Part shown: piece after piece, positions 44,500 through 54,720 of the stretch
How the letters are laid out: each line of letters opens with the position of its first letter
Position numbering within the stretch: the first letter of the stretch is position 1
Assembly: GCA_037953745.1 (NCBI GenBank)
Contig: JBAKBP010000677.1
Span: forward strand, 1 to 64,000
Length of the DNA: 64,000 bases
Direction: 5' to 3'
Source: Lithodes maja
Lineage: Eukaryota; Arthropoda; Malacostraca; Decapoda; Lithodidae
Program-made: the position numbers and the translations under genes
The notes under the pieces: generated by a model
What the model was told of the DNA's origin: nothing
Databases searched by the model: none
The model's input: the letters and a program-made list of their open reading frames with translations, nothing else

Positions 44500-45147
44500 T
44501 TAACCCGGCAAGCGCGATAGGCCTCACGGAAGGCTTCCTATAGGGAACGCGATAGGCCTCACGGAAGCAAGACCATAAAAAAAGCTTTCCAAAAAAAAAA
44601 AGGGCCTATCAAAACAAAGGAATTTGTCTCTAGGTGAGATAATTCCCCTCCAGTACTCATCCATGTAAATCTCACCCACCCCCCTCCCCTCCTTCCCCAC
44701 CTTATTCCCCCCTCCCTCCCCTCCTCAATTATCACCTATTTTCCCTCTTATTATCATCATTTATCGGTTATTTTTCTCTCCCGCGATAATGTAGCACAAG
44801 TGGGTTGCAGAAAAGATCGTTATGTAACACCCAGACACCGGCCCACACCGCCCCGCTCGTCTCAGTTACCTCACAGACAGCGAGAGAGGAGGGTTGCCTG
44901 TGGCTCTCTCTCGCCTGAGATTATGACCGGGTGGCCAATATCTTCGTTTTTCACCACCCAAATGCTTTTCCCACTTATTTTAGCACTCTTGAAGGTTCAT
45001 ATATACATCATATATGTAAAATAAAAGCATACCGAAAACAAATAATGCTCTATATTGTAAATATAACGAATTCTGTCAGAATCCAAGGCTAGAAATGCAC
45101 AAATAACTACCCTAGCCCCTAGGTCTATTTAGCGCTTGTCAGGTTAA
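44500..45147 (-). mobile_element. TTAA MITE family D, copy D2
   Basis: This 648 bp copy is inverted relative to D1. It sits at the TTAA in TGTACCATTAATAGC of E4; intact E copies show the empty site. The termini are TTAACCCGGCAAGCGCGAT and GCGCTTGTCAGGTTAA. Confidence 0.9.
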
Positions 45148-45284
45148 TAGCATTAATACTTATCCATATGCGCCTATTATGGGTTGATTATAAAGGTATT
45201 AACCTGAAACAACAATAAAACTAGTGAAAACAGCGTTTGGATGGTCAAAATCGGAGATATAGCCCGCGAGTTGTATAATGTATG

Positions 45285-45686
45285 TGTAATGCCCTCGAAA
45301 ATATCCCGCAACCCCAATAATGTACTACCCGAGTTGACGTCAGGTATAGTGTAAAATAGTCGTTGATGGAAAGTCCAATAAACTCATCACGTGAAACACC
45401 ACGAGACTATCACCTGGTTCTTACAAATCGGACTAAGGTTACTATACTTTTGTACGTCCGTGGTAGTACAGTGGGTTAGCGCGCGGGCCTGGTTGACCTA
45501 TGGTGGTCATGGTCACTAACCAGGGTTCGAACCCCACCCAAGGCATCTCAAAACCTGTGGGTTTTTAGGAGGGTTAAACTCCCTTCAGAGGTTCGAGCCC
45601 CGCGCCAGGCCCCAAGAAAGGTTGACCCTAGGTGGGCCTGGGGAGTTGTCAGGACAGAAAAAAATCCCTTCACACCCAGCATAACA
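45285..45686 (+). repeat. 5' LTR, 402 bp, with tRNA-like module
   Basis: It ends CAGCATAACA. At 45464-45545 it holds a tRNA-like block: box A-like TGGTAGTACAGTGGGTTAGCG and box B GGTTCGAACCCC. A second box B-like AGGTTCGAGCCCC lies at 45589. These are pol III promoter elements, unusual in an LTR. About six differences separate it from the 3' LTR. Confidence 0.9.
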
Positions 45687-45704
45687 TTGGCGGCAGCAGT
45701 GGTT
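45687..45704 (+). other. primer binding site region
   Basis: TTGGCGGCAGCAGTGG directly follows the 5' LTR, where the tRNA primer site belongs. The matching tRNA is not determined. Confidence 0.6.
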
Positions 45705-45756
45705 CTTGATTCGGATAAAAGGTTGCATTACACTGCAAGTTTGGAACAGTAGAAGC

Positions 45757-47406
45757 ATGGCAACATCGCAAAATTTTCAGCCACTCGCACACATTCCCAA
45801 GTATGATGTAAACACGTATGATATCACCACTTACTTAGACATAATAAAGCCAGTGTACGATGTGGTACTTCATAATGACCGCGAAAAAATCGCCGTTGCA
45901 ATTTCGGATATTATACAGTTGAGAGAAGCCGTTTCCCAACTTGTTGATCAGCCTACCTTTAAAGAATTTATTCGCCAAACTGTGACACAGTGTACGCCAG
46001 AGTTTACCTGGAACCAGTTTTGATCCTTCGTGATCCGGACCTTAGATCCACTTTTGGGTTCCCCCGTCGCCCCCAAAATAATAAAAGTCGACGAGATCAA
46101 GTATGAAGGGGATATAAATGTGACCCTCATACAACTCTACAGATACGTGAGGACCACGTATAGCTATGAAGATTACGACCAACAAAATGAACTCTTATTC
46201 ACCGCACTGTTAAACATCCTCCCACCCCACATCACCGCCCATCCCGACCCGTATGGCTTATTCGAAGAACATATGCTCTCCATCAGAGAAGAATGCCTAC
46301 TCAGTTCGATGAATCCCCTATCCAACCCTTCAGCCCCTATCCAAGACTCCGTGCACCCTTCCAAAATGACTTCCGGTGAAAGTCCAACCCCAGTGCACTC
46401 TTCCTTGCCTCTATCCTCTCTGACCATCCCTAAATTTTCCCCTGCCCAGCCATCCACCAACGATCATCTTCCATCAATTGTGTTACCCCATAAACCCCAT
46501 CCTTTTTCTATGCATGTCAAACAAACCCACCAACCCCAGATAACCTCTAACCAGACCGTGACTGCCACCAAGAAAATTCCCAAAATTCGTCCTGTTAACA
46601 ACCCCAAATCAATACATCAGTCCTCTACCAATAACCCCTGTTCTACACCTAACTCTTCCCCCACCAACCCTCCGCAGCCCCCCCAACAAGCCCCGTATTC
46701 TAGCTATGCCTACCTATGTAGGCCTACCACAACATATTTTCCCCATGACCCCAGAAATGTTCAACTATTCCCCCACCAACAAAATTTCCCTTGTGACAGT
46801 TTTCCGTCAGTAGCTTGTGACAGTTTTCAGTCAGTAGCTCCCTTCCACCCCCACACAATTCACACCCCTAGAAAACTTCGAAACCCCACACTTGACTCGC
46901 CCTCTCATGTCAAACAAACTCACCAGTCCCAGATAACCTCTAACCAGACCGAGACTGCCACCAAGAAAATTCCCCAAACTCGTCCTGTTAACAACCCCAA
47001 ATCAGTACCTCACTCCTCCCTCAATAACCCATGTCCTATGCCTAACTCTGCCCCCACTAATCCTCCCCAGTCCCACATAACCTTTAACCCTTTCACGCAT
47101 TTATGACGCAGAGGTTGCCAGATTAGCAATAAGAAATAGAGTTCTCTCACTCTTATAATTACCTCTCCAAAATTATTTTTCTGCCCACAGCTAACTCAAA
47201 GACAACTGCAGAGGTTGAAGTAACTAAACTAAAGGTTTATAAATACCCCTGATGGTAACAAAAGCTTTAAAGTATCCCCAATAGGCTCAAAATCGCGTCA
47301 TATGTCTGAGAGGGTTAACCAGACCGAGACTGACACCAAAAAAATTCCCTTCACACCCAGCATTTCATTGGTTGCAGTCACGGAACATGATCTGGTAGCT
47401 ACATAG
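45757..47406 (+). pseudogene. gag-like frame, interrupted by a TGA and a MITE
   Basis: It starts at ATG 45757 (MATSQNFQPLAHIPKYD). One frame continues to TAG at 47404-47406, apart from TGA at 46021-46023 and the MITE H3. The first half (to about 46320) is a helical, globular-looking domain; the second is Pro/Ser/Asn-rich with a long direct repeat (VKQTHQ.QITSNQT.TATKKIP at about 46516 and 46912, and a third start at 47077). H3 adds 231 net bases, so the frame resumes unchanged after it. No zinc knuckle is seen. It resembles Gag by position only. Confidence 0.7.
47084..47318 (+). mobile_element. TTAA MITE family H, copy H3, inside gag
   Basis: A 235 bp TTAA-to-TTAA copy with inverted termini TTAACCCTTTCACGCAT and TTAACCCTCTCAGACAT. 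The sister repeat ATAACCTCTAACCAGACC at about 46935 shows the uninterrupted sequence, so the insertion point is certain. Confidence 0.93.
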
Positions 47407-47516
47407 AGCACCCATCACGCGGACCCTAACAATATTGAGATTGCTGAGGTGATACAGCTACGATACCTTACGACCTTAAAGAGGCTAGGGACTAGCCTAG
47501 TTAAAGAAGGATGTAA

Positions 47517-47918
47517 TGTAATGCCCTCGAAAATATCCCGCAACCCCAATAATGTACTACCCGAGTTGACGTCAGGTATAGTGTAAAATAGTCGTTGATG
47601 GAAAGTCCAATAAACTCATCACGTGAAACACCACGAGACTATCACCTGGTTCTTACAAATCGGACTAAGGTTACTATACTTTTGTACGTCCGTGGTAGTA
47701 CAGTGGGTTAGCGCACGGGCCTGGTTGACCTATGGTGGTCATGGTCACTAACCAGGGTTCGAACCCCACCCAAGGCATCTCAAAACCTGTGGGTTTTTAG
47801 GAGGGTTAAACTCCCTTCAGAGGTTCGAGCCCCGCGCCAGGCCCCAAGAAAGGTTGACCCTAAGTGGGCCTGGGGAGTTGTCAGGACAGAATAAATTCCC
47901 TTCACACCCAGCATTTCA
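47517..47918 (+). repeat. 3' LTR, 402 bp
   Basis: Same length as the 5' LTR, with the tRNA-like module at about 47696-47777. It is preceded by the purine-rich TTAAAGAAGGATG, a plausible polypurine tract. Confidence 0.9.
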
Positions 47919-48238
47919 ATATGGGTGAGGCAAGCTGCTTTCCCGCCAATTTCCCCCAAGGCCACTGAGACACAGTCGATCGATACTCTCTCTCTCTCTC
48001 TCTTGCATTCGCTTGCTATCAGTGATGACCACACCCTGCAACCGGATTTCTAATGTTAGCACGAAAATGTACCTCAGAATAAGGGAATAACAGGGAAAAT
48101 AGGTGATAACTGAAGGAGAGGAGGAAAGTGGGGAAGGAGGGGAGGTACAGGACTGAGATTTTGCATGGCCCAGGGGCCAAAAAAAAAAAAAAAAAAAAAA
48201 AATTGATGTCAAAAGTTGATTTTTTTTTTCTCTGACTC

Positions 48239-48860
48239 TTAACCTAACAAGTGCGCATGGGGGTAATTGAAAACGTCCCCCTGTGCTGACGTATTTGAGG
48301 TGTTTCCGTCACTAAAATATTCATTGTACCATTAATAGCATTAATAATTATCCATATGCGCCTATTATGGGTTGATTATAAAGGTATTAACCTGAAACAA
48401 CAATAAAACGAGTGAAAACAGCGTTTGGATGGTCAAAATCGGAGATATAGCCCGCGAGTTGTATAATGTATGGGTGAGGCAAACTGCTTTCCCGCCAATT
48501 TCCCCCAAGGCCACTGAGACACAGTCGATCGATACTCTCTCTCTCTCTCTTGCACTCGCTTGCCATCAGTGATGACAACACCCTGCTTGCAACTCGCTAA
48601 TGTTAGCACGAAAATATACCTCAGAATAAGGGAATAATAGGGAAAATAGGTGATAACTGAAGGAGAGGAGGAAAGTGGGGAAGGAGGGGAGGTAGAGGAC
48701 AGATTTTGCATGGCCCAGGGGCCAAAAAAAAAATAAATAAATAAAAACAAAACAAAAATTTTGATGTCAAAAGTTGATTTTTTATTTTACTTACTCTCAA
48801 GAGTTTTCCCGCAGTCCGCCGGGGGAACTCTTAAGAGTCTCCCCACAGCTCCCGGGTTAA
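48239..48860 (-). mobile_element. TTAA MITE family E, copy E5
   Basis: A 622 bp copy, complete from TTAACCTAACAAGTGCGC to CTCCCGGGTTAA, directly joined to E4 sequence on its left. Confidence 0.85.
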
Positions 48861-48890
48861 GAGTCTCCCCGCAGTCCGCCGGGGGAACTC

Positions 48891-48988
48891 TTAACCCGGG
48901 AACTGCGGGAAGACTCTTTAGAGTTCGGCCGGCGGACTGCGGGAAGACTCTCTGGAGTAAGTAAAACTAAAAATCAACTTTTTACATC

Positions 48989-49032
<44 letters not shown>

Positions 49033-49517
49033 GCCCCTGGGCCATGCAAAATCTCAGTCCTCTACCTCCCCTCCTTCCCCACTTTCCTCCTATTCCTCAG
49101 TTATCACCTATTTTCCCTATTATTCCCTTATTCTGAGGTATATTTTCGTGCTAACATTAGCGAGTTGCAAGCAGGGTGTTGTCATCACTGATGGCCATCG
49201 AGTGCAAGAGAGAGAGAGAGAGTATCGATCGACTGTGTCTCAGTGGCCTTGGGGGAAATTGGCGGGAAAGGAGTTTGCCTCACCCATAGATTATACAACT
49301 CGCGGGCTATATCTCCGATTTTGACCATCCAAACGCTGTTTTCACTCGTTTTATTGTTGTTTCAGGTTAATACCTTTATAATCAACCCATAATAGGCGCA
49401 TATGGATAATTATTAATGCTATTAATGGTACAATGAATATTTTAGTGACGAAAAACCTCAAATACGTCAGCACAGGGGGAGGTTTTCATTTACCCCCGTG
49501 CGCACTTCAGAGGTTAA
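48891..49517 (+). mobile_element. TTAA MITE family E, copy E7
   Basis: A 627 bp copy in the opposite orientation to E5, with a long T tract at 48992-49030. A 30 bp remnant of E sequence (GAGTCTCCCCGCAG...) separates it from E5, and a matching E end (GAGTTTCCCCGCAG) follows it. This fits insertion at the internal TTAA of another E copy. Confidence 0.85.
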
Positions 49518-49789
49518 GAGTTTCCCCGCAGTTCCCGGGTTAATGGACCACGGAGTACTACCTACATCTGTGAATTGTGCGACGTGCGGGACTGTGTGCT
49601 CATATAGACAAAAAAGGAGAGAATGGGTGTGTAACCACAATAAGATTAGTACTAGGGACATAGGCCTATACTTGGTGTTGCTAGGTTAGGTTAATGATTG
49701 TTGTGAACCTCTCGCTGCCGTCGGACGAGTGTGGCAGAGAGCAACGGCTAGTTTTGTAGCCCATGTACTGAGTAGGCCTAATAGGAGAT

Positions 49790-49970
49790 TGTTTATTCAG
49801 AGAAGAAAATATAGAAGAGAAAAAGGAGATTTTATATAAGATGTGGAAGAAGAGAGAAATAACAATTAAAAGTTTGACATCTAATTAAGAAAGATACAAA
49901 CCATTGAAATATCTAGGAAATATCAAGTAAACTTAAATCTTCAGGAAGCTGCCGTTGCTAAGGCGTTCTA
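49790..49970 (+). pseudogene. LINE family N 3' end fragment
   Basis: GAAGCTGCCGTTGCTAAGGCGTT at about 49944 matches the end of the LINE tails at 62360 and 62690. The purine-rich sequence before it matches their C-terminal coding part. It is strongly truncated. Confidence 0.55.
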
Positions 49971-50911
49971 CCAGAGTAAATAAATATAAAATAGTAAGAG
50001 AGGTGTGGAAGGACTTTGAAGTGCCGAGAATAATGTACGGGATGGATGTGAGAGGGAGTACAGGGGGTGAAATAAATAGACTGGAGACGGGACAAAATAA
50101 AATAGGAAGAATGGGGTTAGGAGCAAGAAGGTGGACAGCAAATGAAGCAGTGAGAGGGGAGATGGGATGGAGTACGTTTGAGGAGAGAGTGGCGAAGGCA
50201 AAGTTGAGGTACAAGAGTAGGTTGGAGGAGATGGAGGATCATAGGTGGCCAAGGAGAGTGAATGAATGGGGGGAGGGGAAGAGTAGATGGGCAAAAGAGT
50301 GTAAGAGAAAACTGAAAAAAATAGGAGTGAAACAAAGAAGGGTGGGAGAGGAGTGGAGAGATGTAGGGAGTAATGCAGGACTAGGTCAGGGAAGGAGACT
50401 AGAGAAAGAGATAGGAACGAGAGTGAAGGAAGTAGGAAGACAGGAATGGAAGAGAAATATGGAGAAGAAAAGTACACTGATAAGATATAGAAGCAAGGGG
50501 AGACCGAGAAAAGAGGAGTTCTATGACGGAAGTTGGGGAGCTGAACTACTGTTTAAGGCTAGGGCAGGAGCATTAGAGACAAATAGGAGAACATGGAGGT
50601 GGAATGGGGGGGTGAAAGAGTGTCTACAGTGTGAGGTGGGAGGGAGGAGAGTGGAGGAGACAATAGAACATATAGTGACAGAGTGCCAGGGGTATGCAGA
50701 GGAGAGAGAGGGGTTGGAAGATGAGTTGAAACGGGTGGTAGGGGAGAGGGAATGGGAAGAGCAGAAAGAGGAGGAGGATGAGGGTGTAAAATTTGTGTTA
50801 GGTCTCGGGACAGAAGAGGGGGTAGATGGGGAAATGGGGAAAAGAATGAAGGTAGTGAAAAGATTCCTGGAGCAGGTGTGGCAGAAGAGAAAAAGGAATA
50901 GAATAGAATAG
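49955..50911 (+). CDS. LINE ORF2 C-terminal part, open 318 codons
   Basis: The frame reads through a post-RT region (KIVREVWKDFEVPRIMYGMD), a long basic helical stretch, then ELLFKARAGAL and a zinc-binding-like CLQC...EHIVTEC motif near residue 210-235. It ends at 50911 and a purine-rich 3' UTR follows to about 51000. The RT catalytic core is absent, so this is a 5'-truncated insertion that happens to remain open. It differs in sequence from the other LINE families in the window. Confidence 0.75.
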   Translation: MLRRSTRVNKYKIVREVWKDFEVPRIMYGMDVRGSTGGEINRLETGQNKIGRMGLGARRWTANEAVRGEMGWSTFEERVAKAKLRYKSRLEEMEDHRWPRRVNEWGEGKSRWAKECKRKLKKIGVKQRRVGEEWRDVGSNAGLGQGRRLEKEIGTRVKEVGRQEWKRNMEKKSTLIRYRSKGRPRKEEFYDGSWGAELLFKARAGALETNRRTWRWNGGVKECLQCEVGGRRVEETIEHIVTECQGYAEEREGLEDELKRVVGEREWEEQKEEEDEGVKFVLGLGTEEGVDGEMGKRMKVVKRFLEQVWQKRKRNRIE

Positions 50912-51129
50912 GGTGAGGGGGGAGAAGGGGACCAGAGCGGGGGAGGAAGAAAAATGAGATTAAATAGTAGAGAGGGGAAAAGTTAAATTAAGGTAAGGAG
51001 AGAACAAGATATTGGGGGGTGGAGGAGGGGGTAAAATAAGGAGGGGAGAGTTCTGCTTAAGCTATATACTTCAATTCTTTGTCTTTAACTATCCTTTCTA
51101 TGACTACATAATTTCTAAACTAATTCTTA

Positions 51130-51440
51130 AATCTAGCTCTAGCTGTTTCTGGAGAAGTCACCGGTGCATAGGTGAGCTGGCTTTGAGAGGGGACAGCAAC
51201 TCCACAAGAAGAAGAAGAAGAAGAAGTCTACCAGAAACAGTGGAGCACTTCCTACACTACTGTCACCGCCACTACAGCGCCCGCATGACTCTTCGAGAAG
51301 AAATTGTTCGAAGAGGAGGAATATTTAACTTAGAAAACATACTGGGTGGAGGCAACCTACCCCCAGCAGACAAAAAATCAATAGCCACTGCTTTGGGGAC
51401 ATATATACGCATAACCAACAGACTCTCCGACATATGAATC
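51130..51440 (+). pseudogene. LINE C-terminal fragment with AGA expansion
   Basis: LPETVEHFLHYCHRHYSARM at about 51229 is the Cys/His end motif of RNase H-bearing LINEs (compare DTITHFLLHCPRF in the element at 58.4-62.0 kb). It ends at TGA 51435-51437. An (AGA)n run at 51209-51226 replaces the sequence just before the motif. Confidence 0.7.
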
Positions 51441-52140
51441 ACAGTACAGTACAGTACGTACACAAAAATAAATACAGTACCAATCTACAAACCCACCTTT
51501 ATTATCATCCAACCAAGACATTGCTTAACTTAACTTATGAGACAACTCGACTTTAATGACAAACAAGAATACAATTGACTACCATTGCTATACCAATACT
51601 AATCGCAACCAATATTGACCTACCCCTTGCTATACCAATACTAATCCCAACCAATATTTTCATACCCCTTTTCAGCTAACATATCTATCATCTATTTACT
51701 TCCAGACAAGACAAAAAGGACTTACAATGCTGTACTATCTTACTTTAACTAACCCAACTAACACATAAAAAGCTGTCCAACGCCAATAACGCCTGTGCAA
51801 ATATCTGGAGATTCCTACTCCGTGTACATTGCACATCACAACCCTAAGAAGAAGAAGACTGTTGGTCCAACGTTTGTTATTGTCACCGGCGAAGAAAAAT
51901 CCTCGGAGGAATTGGTATATATATACCAATTGGAACAGGTAAATATGGTGTTCCTAGGTTTCTACGTATATTCCTCCTTCCTTACAGAACGTAGGAGGCA
52001 CCCCAATTTCGACACATTGCCTAATGCCCAGCATCCCGCATGTCCCATGTTCCTCCAACTCGATTTGGGAAGCCTAGGCTGCCTAGCCTATGAAAATAAT
52101 GTCGGTACTTAGGCCTATTACCGAAACTACCACTATTTGT
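51441..52140. other. intergenic, nothing firm
   Basis: GTACA repeats at 51444-51460 and imperfect repeats of CTTGCTATACCAATACTAATC (51584-51650). A 105-codon open frame at 51795-52112 has no recognisable motif. Confidence 0.4.
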
Positions 52141-52142
52141 TT

Positions 52143-52440
52143 CGATAATATTCAAGGACACTAGTGTGACGTTATGAGAAACAATTGCAACAACAAACAA
52201 CAAACAAGAAAATAGGCACCAATAGATTCGCCATATTTTTCTCCATATAGGCTAGCCTAGCCTAGGCTAGTCCGCATGGAGGATTTTCGTTATCAATAAA
52301 TTTAAAAATACCCACTTCACAGACAAATACACCAAAAATCTAAGTCAAAGCGGGGGTGTGGGCGCGGCAGCCCCCACCTATAATACTAGGATAGGTTAGG
52401 TAAGGTTGTTAGATTAGGCAGTAATTTTCTTGAAAAGACT
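52143..52440 (+). repeat. dispersed repeat P, copy 1, ending in a hairpin-TTAGG unit
   Basis: From ATAATATTCAAGGACACTAG to the hairpin-TTAGG unit at 52352-52420, this sequence is repeated at 55011-55260 in the same order (CACCAATAGATTCGCC, GTCCGCATGGAGGATTTTCG, CACTTCACAGACAAATACACC). The hairpin unit thus travels with, or marks the end of, a larger repeat. Confidence 0.75.
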
Positions 52441-52675
52441 CGCAGCCTTATTTGAGAGTTTTTTTGGCCAATTTTTTTTGGCAATGGTAGTTTTGATGCT
52501 ATTAGTTATAATTCCACTGTGGGAGAAACCCTATATAACCCCATTATCCAACAATCTTAAGATAACTCTCCCCGATAGTGGGGAGGGCTATGAAGATCAG
52601 GGAAAATGTGGGGTTAAAGTAATATAGTAAAATAATGAAGAATAGGAATGTGTGAAATGCCAAAAATGCCACTTT

Positions 52676-53125
52676 TCTGAAATCCGAGCCCAAGTTTTGT
52701 CGAAACTTGGCTCGGATTTTCAATAATTTCAGACACTGAAAAGAGCATTTTCTAAAAATCCGAGCCAAGTTTTGTCGAAAGTTGGCTCGGATTTTGCATA
52801 CTTTCAGACACTGAAAAGAGCATTTTCTAAAAATCCGAGCCAAGTTTTGTCGAAAGTTGGCTCGGATTTTCAATAATTTCAGAGACTCAAAAGAGCATTT
52901 TCTAAAAATCCGAGCCAAGTTTTGTCGAAAGTTGGCTCGGATTGTCCATAATTTCAGAGACTCAAAAGAGCATTTTCTAAAAATCCGAGCCAAGTTGTGT
53001 CCAAAGTTGGCTCGGTCCTCGGAGTTTCCATAATTTCATAGACACAAAAGGTAACTTTGAAAATATGCAAGCAAAGTTTTGTCCAAACTTGGCTCGGATT
53101 TTGCATTAATATTAGAGACCCAAAG
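52676..53125. repeat. hairpin minisatellite, about 74 bp unit
   Basis: Five to six tandem units each contain AATCCGAGCCAAG, TTTTGTCGAAA and a near-complementary TTGGCTCGGATT, so every unit can fold into a stem-loop. Units are joined by TTTCAGA.ACT.AAAAGAGCAT. Isolated units lie at about 54945-54985, 55378-55418 and 55513-55553, with half-units at 63185 and 63310. It reads open on the - strand but only as a simple repeat. Confidence 0.9.
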
Positions 53126-53204
53126 GGTCACTTTTTATGGTAACATTCAAGGAGATTACACCAGGACTCTTCTTCTTCCCTCTGACCAGGTATAGGCTAT
53201 CCTA

Positions 53205-53720
53205 GTGTTTACTATCGTATACCCCTTTGAAAGGACATTAGCCTAACCTAACAACCTTACCTAACCTAACCTAGTATTATGGGTGCCTATAGCCCTTTGA
53301 AAGGACATTAGCCTAACCTAACAACCTTACCTAACCTAACCTAGTATTATGGGTGCCTATACCCCTTTGAAAGGACATTAGCCTAACCTAACAACCTTAC
53401 CTAACCTAACCTAGTATTATGGGTGGGGGCTGCCGCCCCCACACCCCTGCTATTTGACATCTTTTTGGTATTATGGGTGCCTATACCCCTTTGAAAGTAC
53501 ATTAGCCTAACCTAACAACCTTACCTAACCTAACCTAGTATTATGGGTGGGGGCTGCCGCCCCCACACCCCTGCTATTTGACATCTTTTTGGTATTATGG
53601 GTGCCTATACCCCTTTGAAAGGACATTAGCCTAACCTAACAACCTTACCTAACCTAACCTAACCTAGTATTATGAGTGGGGGCTGCCGCCCCCACACCCC
53701 CGCTATTTGACATCTTTAGA
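53205..53720 (-). repeat. tandem cluster of hairpin-TTAGG units
   Basis: Five units of CCCCTTTGAAAGGACATTAG, (CCTAA)n, GTATTATGGGTG; three include the GGGGGCTGCCGCCCCCAC hairpin and TGCTATTTGACATCTTTTTG. The order of short and long units suggests unequal exchange. Confidence 0.88.
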
Positions 53721-53735
53721 CAGATTTTTGGTGTA

Positions 53736-54125
53736 TTAATACCAGTCAACTAACGTACTGAGGCCAACATCGCACTGAAGGACTACATCTTGATAAGGTA
53801 ATTTGTTTATGCAGAACCAATACACAATATTGAGGACTTTGGGGATGTGGGCATTTTCAAAGAATGTGTCTTTCACAGCACTAACATTATACCTACATCG
53901 TGATTTTCTGAGTGCATGGTGAACGTATTCTTTATTCCGTTTGTCACATCTAAACTTCTTTTGTTGTCTATTTTCACTCACTTGCAATTCACTGCTACAT
54001 GTACTACACTTACCAGTTGCCAAGACTAACTTATGCTGAACAAGAAAATCCCATGTAGCTTCCTTGGTTCGCAAAATGTCCCCCAATTTCTGACAGGAGA
54101 GACTACAACCTGCACAAGCGGCCAT
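53736..54125 (-). CDS. ISXO2/Merlin-like transposase, N-terminal part
   Basis: 129 codons from ATG 54125 to TAA 53738. Residues about 4-11 have CAGCSLSC; residues 39-42 CSTC and about 58 FRC suggest a zinc ribbon. The end, RYNVSAVKDTFFENAHIPK... and GLSTLVDWY, matches the layout of ISXO2/IS1595-type transposases (...G.FFE.S.L..., then ...S..TVVDWY), found in eukaryotes as Merlin elements. The DDE catalytic core that should follow DWY is missing: a hairpin-TTAGG cluster begins within 20 bp. It has no stop or frameshift up to that point. It may be a truncated transposon or a first exon with a donor CTG|GTATTA near 53744. Family assignment is from memory of motifs. Confidence 0.6.
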   Translation of the reverse strand: MAACAGCSLSCQKLGDILRTKEATWDFLVQHKLVLATGKCSTCSSELQVSENRQQKKFRCDKRNKEYVHHALRKSRCRYNVSAVKDTFFENAHIPKVLNIVYWFCINKLPYQDVVLQCDVGLSTLVDWY

Positions 54126-54720
54126 GACAGTTACAAATCTGCCGGGCTGTTTGACGTTTCTGTCAGCTGAGAGAAGGAATGGCAACAATATGCGCCGATT
54201 CGTGCGCAAGAGCAAATATAATGTAATAATACTAAAACTACAAGGGAAATGGGAAAGAAAAATGCCAGAAAGGATTGAACAAATACCGGGAAAACTATGA
54301 AACATAAATACAAGCACAATGTAATGTTGCAAATGTGTATATTAGACATACAGTAACATCTTTGTAAAACATAACACTTTACCGTAGCGAGTGTACTCCA
54401 TTGCGAACACGTCCGTAGCGGAGCTCTCAAGATTGAGGGAGTGAAGAAGAAGAGTTTGTTTACGCGCGGGACTCTATTTTTATCGACATAATCGAGAGTT
54501 ACAAAACTTATCAAAACTATTCTACCACAACGGAATCTATGTGAGTATATTATAAGGATTCCATAGAGCTTCACTTTCCCTAATAAATTATGTATAATAA
54601 CGCTGCGAGTCTATTCGGGATAATTATCGATTAGGCTAATTGGAAAAACTCAATTTGTATGTCACAAATTTTCCCATGGATTTTTTTATTTTTCCCTGTT
54701 AGTTTTCATCAATATAGGCT
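54126..54720. other. region upstream of the transposase-like ORF
   Basis: No repeat family or gene is recognised. It may contain the promoter of the - strand ORF, but I see no clear TATA box. Confidence 0.35.

Larger units (their letters stand above)
45285..47918 (+). mobile_element. non-autonomous LTR retrotransposon
   Basis: Two 402 bp LTRs (TGTAATGCC...CA) flank 1.83 kb. The flanking duplications GTATG (45280-45284) and ATATG (47919-47923) fit the uninterrupted family E sequence AATGTATGGGTGAGG seen at 57201-57215. The internal region has one gag-like frame and no protease, RT or integrase. It must have been mobilised by another element. Confidence 0.92.
44407..49543 (-). mobile_element. 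nested stack inside family E copy E4
   Basis: E4 starts TTAACCTCTGAAGTGCGC at 44407 and its far end (GTTCCCGGGTTAA) is at 49543. It is split by D2 (44500-45147), an LTR element (45285-47918) and copies E5 and E7 (48239-49517). Pieces of E4 can be read between the inserts: 44411-44499, 45148-45284, 47919-48238 and 49518-49543. Family E has an internal TTAA near one end, so it is a target for its own kind. The exact order of E5 and E7 insertion is less certain. Confidence 0.75.

Noticed and set aside
45464..45545. stand-alone tRNA gene
   Set aside because: The same block sits at the same place in both LTRs and lacks a confident tRNA fold; treated as a tRNA-derived module.
52676..53125. 149-codon protein with repeats
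   Set aside because: The frame is kept only because of the tandem hairpin unit; no initiation context or family.
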